A stretch of DNA of 64,000 nt from Stratiolaelaps scimitus (taxonomy: Eukaryota > Arthropoda > Arachnida > Mesostigmata > Laelapidae), in NCBI GenBank assembly GCA_019614645.1, contig JABWDB010000001.1:12999501-13063500 (forward strand), read 5' to 3'. A model generated the notes under the pieces. That model saw nothing but the letters and a program-made list of their open reading frames with translations. It was not told where the DNA came from and did no database searches. The position numbers and the translations under genes are program-made. This document shows positions 50,801 to 62,800 of the stretch, piece by piece (position 1 is the stretch's first letter; every line of letters begins with the position of its first letter).

Positions 50801-53800
50801 AGCCTATTTCGGCGGAGCAGGTCACTGCCAACCTAAAAGAATCTCGTCTCAAAGCAGCGGCGCAAGCTCTCTTCGAGAAAAACCAGAAGAAAGCCAAGTG
50901 AGTGAAAATCCTTACTGACAGCACGGGACTGTTAGAACTAGCTAGAACTCGTGAAGTAATCGTTGGCACGTGCATGAATTTCGTACAGGCATAATAATCT
51001 ATGCTGTGAAGTTTCCTCATTTCCCTCTAATTCGAATAGCATAGCAATAATGGTAGTAGTAATCGTTGCATTTGATGCAGTCGTAATATGTGGGACCTGT
51101 CAAATCGTATGATAGCCGTAACTTTTTGTCACGATGACAACTGAATATATGGCACAAGATAGATACTGATGTGTACGGGGTGACGGGGGCGGTCAGGGCT
51201 GTCACATATGACGTGACGCCATCACCTCGACGCAGGTAGCGGTCGTTGACGACGTTGCCGACTTTAGTCGCTCGTTCCGCCATACTTCCGCGCTGTCCAT
51301 TCGAACATCGCCATCCCCCACATCTCCACCTCTGTCCGCTTTGGCTGAAGAAACAGCCCTTGCTGCGGCAACAGCAGCAGCAGCAGCAAGCTAGGGAGAG
51401 CAGTGGCTGGGGATGCTCCGTCTAGCTGTAGCTCCACCGAAATCTAGAATTCTTCGTAGACGAACGCCATCGGAACGGACGCTGGCCGGCCGGCCGGCAG
51501 GCTGGACGGCTTACCAGCAAAACCAAGCAAGCTGGCCGCCGCTTGTCGGAAAACCAGCAATTTAGTGGCGCCGGCGGTTCGCGCTGCAGACCAACAACGG
51601 CTGCAAGGGGGGGTCAACGCCCTCGTGCGCCGAGCGGCCACAAGGAGCAGCAGTAATAACCATAGCAGCCAACCGGACGACGGATGGAGCGGCGATCCGC
51701 ACGGTGATCTCCGTTTCGGCGTCACCGTCGCTCGCCGCGTTGCTTGCTTCTGTTAGCTAGACGCTGCTGGCTCCTGTGTAGCACCGAGTTTCTGGCACAG
51801 CAAATGTGTGTCCGTCTGTCTTTTGGTGTTCGTGTGTGTTTCTGCGTGCGTTAGTGCGCGTTAGTCAGCGCACTGACGCACACAAACACATGTATGTGTC
51901 CTCCTTCTTTCTCTCTCTCTCTCTTTCTTTCTTTCTTTGTGTGTGTGTGTGTATGAATGTGTTCCTTTTACCTTTCTTCTGGCGCCGGCTTTCGGCGCTG
52001 CTTTGCTAAGACATTTGCTTGAATGAGAGAAAAAGATCACGAATAGACAGACGGACAGACAGACGGACGGATAGATAGATAGACAGAACGAAAGAAAGAA
52101 CGACGACCACTTTAAGGGGGTCGGGGAAATGGGGCGGGCGCATAGATGAATGACAGGTGACGGCTATCGGTGATGATGCGGCGGCGGCGACGGTGGCGGC
52201 GGCGGCGGCTACTGCTGCTGCTGCTGTTCCCGGTCGTCGTAGCTGGGGTGGTGGTAGCGGATCAGCCTCGGTGTCAGCACATTGTTGTTCTCGCTGACCC
52301 GCCATCGTGTTCCTCTATGAAAGTGCGTGTTTGTGTGCGGGTGTCTGCGTGTGTATGCGATGTTTTTGTAAATGGCGCTGTTGTTGTTGTTGTTGTCGTT
52401 GTTGTCGTTCTTAGTTCTTACCATTGCTAACGTTATCAATGCTGTTGCTGCTCTATTGCTCGAATTTGCTCGGTAATTTTCTCGCAGACTGCCCAAGCTG
52501 AGCTTGAAGATCTCTTCAAAGAAAAGGAAAAAGAAGGGTAGTGAATCCGACAGCGGAGACGACGTCCCGCGGGATAAGGTGCCAGCGCCGGAGGACGAAG
52601 ATGATTCGAACAAACGTCGCTCGGGGCGGAACGCCAATCGACGAAAGAAATACGTCGAGAATGACTTGGATCTCGATGATGAGGAGTTCCTTATGCCGGT
52701 ATGAACTTCTTTCCTTAATTAGAAGTTGTTGACAACTCGTTTTCGGGTTGATGAAGAATGGCGGAATCGCCTATGTCAATGAATGTGGCATTATACAATC
52801 GCTTCCAATATTTGAGGACTGTGCAATTTTTGAAGATATTAATGAATGCATAGCATATCGTGCTAGTTGTCAGGTACGGTTTATTGATTAGGAATAATAA
52901 ATATATATATATCCTTTTTTGCAGATTAAAGAAACAAAGGCCGAGAGCAACGTGGAGACGGTTGTCCAGACTGTTGTCGAGGACCAAATGGTGGTTGATA
53001 AGGTTCTTGCCTCGCGCATGAGCACCAGAAAGGTGCCGAAGAATCTCGAAGGCGATAAGGCGACCCAAGAGGGCAAGGATAAACAGAAGGAATTGGACTT
53101 CGAAACGATTGAAGTCGAGGAGTTCCTTGTGAAATACAAGCTTCAGAGCTATATACATTGCGACTGGAAGACTGCCGAAGAACTCGAACTGGGTGACAAG
53201 CGTGTCGCTGCCAAGATCCGCCGTTTCCGGCAGAAGAAGGACGCTAGTTCCAACGTGATGGACTTCCTTGAGGACGAAGCTTTTAACCCAGACTACTGTG
53301 AAGTCGACCGTATTCTTGATGTCGCTGAGCATTGGGTTCACAAAGACCACCTAAAGAAGGTTTGCCAGCCTTTGCCTTATCCAATGTATCCCATACTGAG
53401 TCTGTTTACGTCACGAATTGGCACTTACCATCCTATAACGGTTTTCCAAAGATATTCGCCATTCGTACATCATGTTACTCCGAACAATGCAGTAGGGATA
53501 ACCCCTGCAGTTAAATGATGCTGCATGATATATACGCATTCAGTTGCTAGTTATATTGAATTCTTTGAGTGTATCAGAATGCATTGCGTGACCCTAACGA
53601 TAGAACAACAGTGTAGAAATATACTAAGTCTGCGCTATGCAGTCAATTGTTAAGCACATTGGGCTACTTACATTTTCCTTAATTTTCGTCATTCCACTTT
53701 ACAGAAGGACGACAAATCAGAGGCGCAGTCCCCACCGGGCCAGAAGAGCGCAAGTCTTGAAGAAAACAGCCGGGGAGCTGCCTCTCCCAGAAAGGAATCC

Positions 53801-56800
53801 GAGACCGCCGTTAAAACTGAGATCAAAGAGGAGAAGGTCGAGAGCACTGAGGGCGAAAAGCCTGCCGGTGAAAAGCATGACGAAGAGAAGAGCGATCCTG
53901 ACAAGCCTGAAGGAGAAAGTACTGACGGTGACAAAGCTAAGCCCGCGCTGGCTGACACTGAGAAGATCGACACCGACATGGTTGCGGTGGACAGTGAAAT
54001 CAGTAAAGACGAAAAGAAGGATACAATCGAAGAAAGGCCGGAAGCTGAACCTGTCGAGGTTGAAAAGCCTGAAGTGCCGAGCACTACCGATGATGGTGAT
54101 AAGGCTTCGTCAAGCACCGTCGAAAAGATGGAGGTGGACGAGAAGGTGGAGTCTGAGACAACGGTTGAAAAATCGAAAGTGAAAGAGAAGGATGATAACG
54201 ACGACACTGAGGAGGAAGAGGAGGGTAAAGACTCAAAGGTGAAAAAAGAGGACAGCGAGAGTCGAAAAGAAGGCAAGAGCGAATCGACAACCGAAGGGTC
54301 AGACGACATCGAAAACAAGACGAAGACCGATGAAGGCGCTGAAAAAGATGGCAACAGTAAGAGCGGCGAAACGGTCAGCGCTGACGTAACCATGGTCGAT
54401 GCCGAATCAAAGGACGCTGAGGCTGTGAAAGAGACTGAAAGCGACAAAGACAAGGTGGACGATGCTAAGCCAGCCGAGGGTACAGAACAAAGCGACAAAG
54501 ACGAACAGAACTGCAAACCGGACGAGAAGGTCGGCGAGCAACCTCCAAAAGAACTAATCAAGGACGGTCCCGAGGGTGCGGCTGAAAGCCCCAAAGAGGC
54601 AGAGGGTTCGGGTACCGCGAAGAAGTCCGCGAAGGAGGGCGACGATGCCGCCAAGGGTGAGGTGGCCACGAAAGAGGATGAGCCGAAAGAGGTTGATGAT
54701 AGGACAGACATGAAGCTTGTCAAATACTATCTTGTTAAATGGCGCGGCCTGCCCTATGAGGAGGCAACGTGGGAAGTCGAGGACGATGTGCCGGACATCA
54801 CGAAAGTAGAGCACTTTTGGAAATTCCGCAATCCGCCGCCCAAAGAGCAATGGAAGTGCAAGAAACGTCCGAAGCCAAATGAGTGGCGTCAAATTGACGT
54901 ATCACCTCTGTACCGCCATAGACAAACGCTCCGCGAGTACCAGCTCGAAGGCATTTCATGGTTGACCTTTTGTTGGTATAATCAGCAAAATTGCATTCTC
55001 GCCGACGAGATGGGTTTGGGAAAAACCATTCAATCGTTGGCATACGTAAATGAGATTGTAAAGTATGGTGTTCGTGGCCCGTTCATGATCATCGCGCCAC
55101 TCTCGACCATCGGCAATTGGCAACGAGAGTTCGAAGGCTGGACCGATTTGAACGTTATCACCTATCATGGTTCCAGTGCATCTCGGTGAGTTAAGACTAT
55201 TTATATTTTAACAGAGGTAAAAAATAGAGAGACAATTTGCCAGAGTAGGATATTCTTGACCTAGTTAAGCAGTAAAACTGCACAAAATGCATGACTATAT
55301 ATTATATAGCTCTGTGTAACACATTTGTATCTTTATGGAATCGTTTCTTCGTCTGGATCACTGCGATCAGGTGGGGATCACTGATTCGGAGAACAAAATA
55401 CCCTATCCAGATATACTTAGCGAATTAATGTGGACTTATTTGCTAATGCTTGAAACATATTTAACAGGAATATGATCCAGGAGTACGAAATGTACTATAA
55501 AGATGAAGAGGGCAAGCGGATTCTGGACGTCCAGAAGTTTCAGGTGCTCATCACCACGTTCGAGGTGATTCTATCCGACTGCCAGGAACTATCAACACTC
55601 TCCTGGAAAGCGTGCGTTATCGATGAGGCACACAGATTGAAAAATCGTAATTGTAAACTTATCGAGGGTCTCCGTGTGCTGAAGTTCGAGCACATTGTTC
55701 TTCTTTCCGGAACGCCCCTTCAGAACTCGGTCGAAGAGCTGTACTCTTTGCTCAACTTCCTTGAACCAGATCGATTTCATAGTCCTGAGGAATTTCTTCG
55801 GGATTTCGGAGATTTGAAGACCGAAGCTCAGGTGGACAAACTAAAAGCGGTGCTCAAACCTATGATGCTTCGAAGACTGAAAGAAGACGTTGAAAAGTCA
55901 CTCGCGCCCAAGGAAGAGACGATCATCGAGGTCGAGTTGACAAATGTTCAGAAGAAGTACTATCGTGCCATCTTGGAGAAAAACTTTTCGTTCCTCTATA
56001 AGGGTACGCAGAGCGTGCCATCCCTCATGAACACGATGATGGAACTACGAAAATGTTGCATCCACCCATACCTCATTGCAGGTGCCGAAGAGCAGATTCT
56101 CACCGAGGCGCGGCAGAGTGGAGCGTCTGATTATGCCATACAGGCTCTTATACAAGCTTCGGGCAAGCTAGTGCTCTGCGACAAGCTATTGCCCCGCCTT
56201 AAAGAGGGCGGCCACCGTGTGCTGATCTTCTCGCAGATGGTGCGCTGCCTAGATATACTTGAGGACTACCTCATCAACCGCAAGTACCCATACGAGCGGT
56301 TGGACGGGCGAGTGCGTGGCAACCTTCGCCAAGCGGCCATCGACCGCTTCTGCAAGCCCGATTCAGACCGATTTGTGTTCCTCCTGTGCACGCGTGCCGG
56401 AGGACTCGGTATAAATTTGACTGCGGCCGATACTTGTATCATATTCGATTCGGATTGGAATCCACAGAACGACCTACAAGCGCAGGCCCGATGCCATCGA
56501 ATCGGTCAGCGTAAAATGGTGAAGATATATCGTCTAATTTGCCGTAACACATACGAAAGGGAGATGTTCGACAAAGCGGGCCTAAAACTTGGTCTGGACA
56601 AAGCGGTATTGCAGAGTATTCAGAAGGAAGGTGGCGGAGGTGGCGGCGGGCAAATGTCTAAACAGGAGATCGAGGAGTTGCTCAAGAAAGGTGCCTATGG
56701 AGCTATCATGGACGATGACAACGCCGGGGATAAGTTCTGCGAAGAGGATATCGATCAAATCCTCTCCCGGCGAGCCACGACTATCACGATCGAGTCGGAG

Positions 56801-59800
56801 GGCAAAGGAAGCACCTTCTCCAAAGCCTCATTCGCTGTCAGTAGCAGCCGTGAGGATATCGACGTCGACGATCCTAACTTCTGGGAAAAATGGGCCAAAA
56901 AGGCCAACCTCGACGTGGAAACACTCAACAAGGGAGAGCAGGAAATGCTAATCCTGCAGGAGCCTCGAAGGAGAACTCAGGTCAAGCGCTTCGGGGCTAA
57001 CGAACCCGTTACCGGAGAGCTTAGCGATATGGACTCTGACGAGGACGGTGACACCGGAGGGAGAAGCCGCAAGGGCGGTAGAGGCAAGCGTGGCCATGCA
57101 GGCGACGCCGAAGACGACGAGTTCCTTGTCGAGATCTCCCCTGGTAACTGGACCCGGTCGGAGTGCTCCAACGTCGAAAAGGGCATGCTCACCTTTGGCT
57201 GGCAGCGATGGAACGAGTGTATCGCTTACAGCGCCTGGCGTCGACCCGTCAACCCAACACAGGTGGAGCATATGGCCCGCGTTATCCTACTGTTTTGTCT
57301 GCAGTGCTATAAGGGCGATGACAAGATTAAGGCATTCATCTGGGACCTCATTGAACCACCTAATGCAAATCCGCCCGCTCAGGGCGAGTCCAAGCGAGGC
57401 CGACCCGCATCGAGACGAATGAGGAATCACTCGGGCCTCTCGGGGCCTGTGCCCCGGGGCAAAAAGGCTAAGAGAGGTCTTAATGGGCTCGATGCGGAGG
57501 ACTCGAAGGACGCGGAAAGCGAGGAAAGCGATAGACTGCGCGAGTGGGCTCGTACCGAAGAGTTCGACACCGAGATCCTCTTGAGCGACGAAGTCTATCG
57601 CAAACACCTCCTCCGGCATGCCAATAAGGTATTGCTACGCATCCGCATGCTATACTATCTACAGCACCACATCTTGGGTGAGACCCTGTCGCAACGTGTG
57701 CTAACAGCCAGCGAGGAGAACCCGCTGAAGAGCGAGGAGATTGATACGATCATGCCAACGCCGCCCAATCCAGACGGCGATCCGCCCGCCCCATGGTGGA
57801 CGGAGGTGTGTGATAAGCATTTGCTTGTCGGCGTGTTCAAACACGGCTACGAACGATATGCTCAAGTGCGACAGGACACTGAACTCATATTCCACAAGAT
57901 ATGCGCCCCTTCGGGAACTGAGCGTAACAATAACACAAAGGCAGGCGTAGATGAGATCGAAGAGGACACCCAGGAAGGCTCTAATAGTCAGGAAGGTTCA
58001 GAGGACCTTAAGGATAAGAAAGATACAAAAGACGACAAGAGCAAGAAAGAGGCTAGTGAAGATAATAAGGGCAAGAGGGAGGCTAACGAGGATAAGGACA
58101 AAAAGGAGGCTAGTGAAGACAAGGGCAGCGAGAAAGAGCCCAATGAAGATAAGGAGAAAAAAGAGCCCAACGAAGATAAGGATGAAAAGAAAGCCAACGA
58201 GGACAAAGATAAAAATGAGGCGAAAGAGGGCGATAAAAACAAGGCCGAGGAGGAGAAAGAAAACGACGAAGCTAAGGAAGACAAGGACAGAGATGAGTCC
58301 AAGGAAGATAAGGATAATGCTGAAACAAAGGAAGATAAGGACAAACTTGAAGCCAATCAGAAGGAAGAGGAGGAGGAGAAGGACAAAGACAAAGATCAGC
58401 ATAAGGAAGACAAGGAGAGTAATCAGTCCATCGAAGAAGATACAAATCAAGGGAAGGACAAAGATCCGAAAGACGTGGAGAAATCAAACGAAGCTAAAGT
58501 CGATGAGGAGACAGCGAATGAGAAGGAGAAAAACGACACCGACGGGGAGAAGGATACGAATGAGGTTAAGGACGATAAAGAGGAGAAACATGAGGAACAG
58601 GACGACAAGGATGACAAAGAGAGCAAAGAGACCGAGGAAGATGTAGAGATGAAGGAGGCAAAGAGCGAAGAACCGGAAGAAGAGAGCAAAGATGTGGTCA
58701 AGGAAGAGGAGAACGAGCCCGATGAGGTAAAAGAAGAAAAGGCCGAGCCGGAAGAAGTCAAGGAAGAAAAGGCCGAGAAGGTAAAGCCAGAACCTAAGGG
58801 CAAAAAGGGCAAGGAGAAAAAGGGCAAGAAGCGCAAGATCGAAGACGATGATCTCAATACAGCCAAGAACGACGACCAAAAGTCCAAGACCGCCGATGAC
58901 ACTGCCGACTCATCCAATCCAACAAAAGAGGTGAGATTAATTCATCGATCACTATTGTACGTATACTGAGCTGTATTTTGTTGTTTCAGTAAGCTTATCC
59001 GTAGCCTCAATCTCAATAAGCGTAAAGGACTCATGTCCTGCCTCCGGACTACGATACTAACCGAAGTCATTTGTCGATTTGTAGTCTGATGGCACCGAAG
59101 CAACGAAACAAGATGGGGATGCTGAGAAAAAGGACACCAACAAAGAGGAGCCGCCAAAAGAGGTAGTCAAAACGATGCCCGGCACAAACGAGCTGAATCA
59201 GCGGGTACGGCGACTCGTGACGGCCTACCAGCGAGAGCACAAACGAAGGGAACTTCTCGAGATGCAGAACACCAACAAGGCGATAGTAAGTTTTTGTCTG
59301 CTTTTGCATGTCACACACAATTGTGGCTTGATCATCTCTATGAAGAATTTGCCATAAGAAGCGTTTACAACACTTAGCGTGTGTTTGTTTGATTGTTTTA
59401 ACTGTGTTGATTAACGTTGCTGTCTGCTGTTTCGCTCTTCGTCGCCTTCCGTGCAATTTTCAGCGAGAAAGCCGGCGTTCGGATAGGTTCGACTCGAACC
59501 GAGCAGCCGCGGCTGCCGCGTCCGCCGCCGCAGCAGCAGCTGCAGCGGCTGCTGCAGCAACAACTGCAACAACAGCAGTAGGAGCAGCAGCGGGAGCTGC
59601 AGGAACAACAGCAGCAGCATCAGCAACAGCAACAAACCAACCTACTGTCCCCACTCCCGTCAATGCGGCCGTTACACCGGTTACGGGAGTTACAGGCGGA
59701 GCGGGTAGCGGGCTGCTGGGCAGGCCCATGCTCACCTCGAAGCAGAGTCTGTTCACCGGCGCCCTGTATGCGGCGGCGACGGGCCAGGCGCCGAGGTGGT

Positions 59801-62800
59801 CGCGAAGGGAAGAGTCGGAGTTCATCCGTACGCTATCGGTATATGGCGTTGATTACGATCCCGAGAAGGAAGAGTTCCGCTGGGAGGCCTTCAGAAGGGT
59901 CGCTGGCATCGGCAAGCTCGATAAGAAAAGTGATATCCAACTCACGCTCTTCTACATGGTAAGTGCGTGCTGGTGCTGATGTTCTGGTCATGGTCCGGTC
60001 ATCAGTGAAATGAAATATTATGCCGCGTACGGGTTAGTTGGTATGATCTCGTCGTTATGACGATATGCATAGTCTGAGCATCGATATGCAAAAATTTAGA
60101 TGAAAATTGAGTTCATGTTTGCTTTGAGAGAAAAAAGGTTTGCGGTGGACTGGCATCATTGCCTAGTAATTTATGCGTGTACGAACATGTATGCGATTAG
60201 TGGAGCTGAATATTGTCGTCTATCGAAGCGTCAGTTTGTAAACACAACGCGCCGATGAAACGGCTTAAATAAAGGTTAAGATCGAAGTATTCTTTAGGAT
60301 GCAGCAGGTGACGTCTAAGCAGCTGACGAACGAAAGCTAAATTCATATCCGTTGAACCTATCCTCCGTCCATAGGCGTTCATGTGCATGCTCAAACGTTG
60401 TATGACGCCCCGCGTGAAGACAACTGCCGAGGAGGAGCAAGCAGCAACCGTGCACCAGGTCGAAACGTTGTCCGAACAGCGGGCGTTCAACATTTTCCAC
60501 CGTGTCGAGTTCCTACGCAAAATTCGTGAGAAGCTCACGCCTACACCGTCGAGCATCTCGGCACTCAAGGAACGGCTACGGTCCAAGTGCAAACCTGACC
60601 CCGAACTACCTGAATGGTGGATGTGCGGGCGTCATGACGCCGAACTGATCGTGATCGCAAAGCGCTACGGGCTTGCCCACCTTGATTACGCGATGATGTG
60701 CGATACCACTGTCAGCTACCTCAACACATTGAAAGAGCATCTCAAAAGTGCCGCTTTACTCAATAAGAGCGGCCACAGCAGGCAACAACCGAGGGAAATC
60801 AAGGACGTCAAGGAGAGCACGCGCGAACCTCGGGAGGTCAAGGTGGACGAAGCAACGGAGACCAAGGAGAAAGCTGAAAAGGCTGAAAACGCCAAGGACG
60901 ATAACGTAGAGCCCATGGACACCAGCGAACCGGCAGAAACGAACAAGGAGACGAGCAAGGGCGACAAGGCCGGTGTGGATAAGGCCGAAACAACATCTGC
61001 CTCATCTACAGCTGAGAAGGCAGAGAGAGGAGAGAAGGAGGCAGGTGATATGGACGTCGATCAGGAGGACAACAAGGAACAGATGGAGACCGACAAATTG
61101 ACCACCAATGGTGACGAGCAGACTCGCACTCAGAGAGAAGAGTCACCAAAATCTGACAGCACCGAACCCTTGGATGAATCGGTGGGTAACATTCAATTGA
61201 CGAGTATTTCAGAGAACTAGACAAAAAACATCGCCTACAGTGTAAAAAAGTGTGTTTAGATCCACGTTATTCTGTGTAGCATGTGCACATTTTTTATATT
61301 ACAGTCAAAGTAGATGAACAACAACCTGTAGATAAAAAGTATCATCTGCAGTAATCGTCGCGAATCATGATATTATAATGGCGCTGGTGAGGAATCGCGT
61401 TACTGACGTTATTTCGAAAACTGTCGAAAATTGTTTCAGGAGGAGAAGGAGCGCGTCGCTTCATTGGAGTCCGGAAAATCGAATAATACCAAGTCTGACG
61501 AAGATGCGGAAATGGTCGAAGAACGAGATAAGGAGGTTAATAATATCAAGGAAGATTGTGCATCGAAGTCACCTGAGATCGGACTCGATGATCAAGAAAT
61601 GGAGGTTGACTCAGAGCCGAAGAAGACGAAGGCCGACAAAAGTGAGAAAGCTGACAAGGCCGAAGAGGTTGAAAAAGCTGATAAGGACGATAACGCTGAT
61701 AAGGCTGACAAGGACGAGAAAGCTGATAAGGCCGAGAAAAGTGATAAGGCCGAGAAGGCTGATACGGTTGACAAAGCTGACAAGGCCGAGAAAGCTGAAA
61801 AGGTCGAAAAATCTGACACAGCTGGCAAATCTGACAAAGCGGAGAAATCCGACAAAACCGAGAAATCTGACAAAGCTGATAAGGCTGAAAACGATAAGGT
61901 GGACGAAGAACCCAAACAGCAGACGTCAGTTAAGGAGGAGAAAGTTGACGATAGCGAGTCGCAGGTGGGTGTTGAAGCCGAGGCTGTTGAAAAGGCCAAG
62001 GAGGCTGTCGTCAAGAAAGAAAAGGAGAAGGACAAAGACAAGAAGAAGGAAGATGAGAGCAAATTAAATGCGATTGTGCCAGCTTCGAACGGTACCCCCG
62101 AGCCCGAAGCTGAGGTGTCCAGCATCCTCACGCCTCAGGAGATCGCAGCCATCGATGCGCTCGACGCACAAGGGGTTGCTAAACTCGTGGCGAAGCAGCC
62201 CTCACTTTGGCCCAACGATAAGCTGATGCGCAAACGGCTCGAGTTCGTTGTGTACGCAGCAGAGCAGGGGCAGTGGCCTGAACAGGTGACAGGAATTCTA
62301 CTTGTCGACCCAGATCGGCTCGAGGAAGAACAGCGCCAGCAGCAGGCCGCCGCAGCGCAGGCAGCCCAGCAAGCCGCCCAACAACAAGCAGCAGCCCAAC
62401 AACAGGCAGCAGCCCAACAACAAGCAGCAGCCCAACAACAGGCCGCCCAACAGGCTGCGGCACAGCAACAGGCCACTGCAGCAGTGCAACAACAACAACA
62501 ACAGCAACAGCAGCAGCAGCAAGCTCAACAGCAGTTGCAACAACAGGTAGTTGGACAGCGGGCTCAACAACAGGCGGCAGCAGTGGCGGCTGCAGCGCAA
62601 CAGGCACAACAACAGCAGCAACAGCAGGCGGCCGCTCAGCAATTGCAGCAGCAGCAGCAACAACAGCAACAACAGCAGCAGCAGCAACTCCAACAGCAGC
62701 AGCAACAGGCGCAGCAACAGCAGGCAGCTGCTGCCGCAGCCGCGAAACAGCAAGCCCAACAGCAGCAAGCGGCACAGCAGCAGGCGGCACAGCAACAGGC

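Noticed and set aside
53689..54723. 344-codon minus-strand open frame, serine/leucine-rich
   Set aside because: It is the antisense shadow of the K/E/D-rich insert in exon 9. Its S/L/F-rich composition is what GAA/AAG/GAC codons give in reverse, and it has no domain.
57951..58646. 231-codon K/R-rich plus-strand frame, with serine/leucine-rich minus frames opposite
   Set aside because: Frame shadows of the K/E/D repeat in exon 10.
61186..61191. Alternative donor GTAACA four bases after the chosen exon 13 donor
   Set aside because: It would shift the frame into exon 14, while the donor at 61182 preserves phase 0.
61378..62067. 229-codon R/K/L-rich plus-strand frame across the exon 13-14 boundary
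   Set aside because: It is out of frame with the conserved sequence. The frame entered from the acceptor at 61439 gives [10 protein letters not shown] and later the LWPNDK block.
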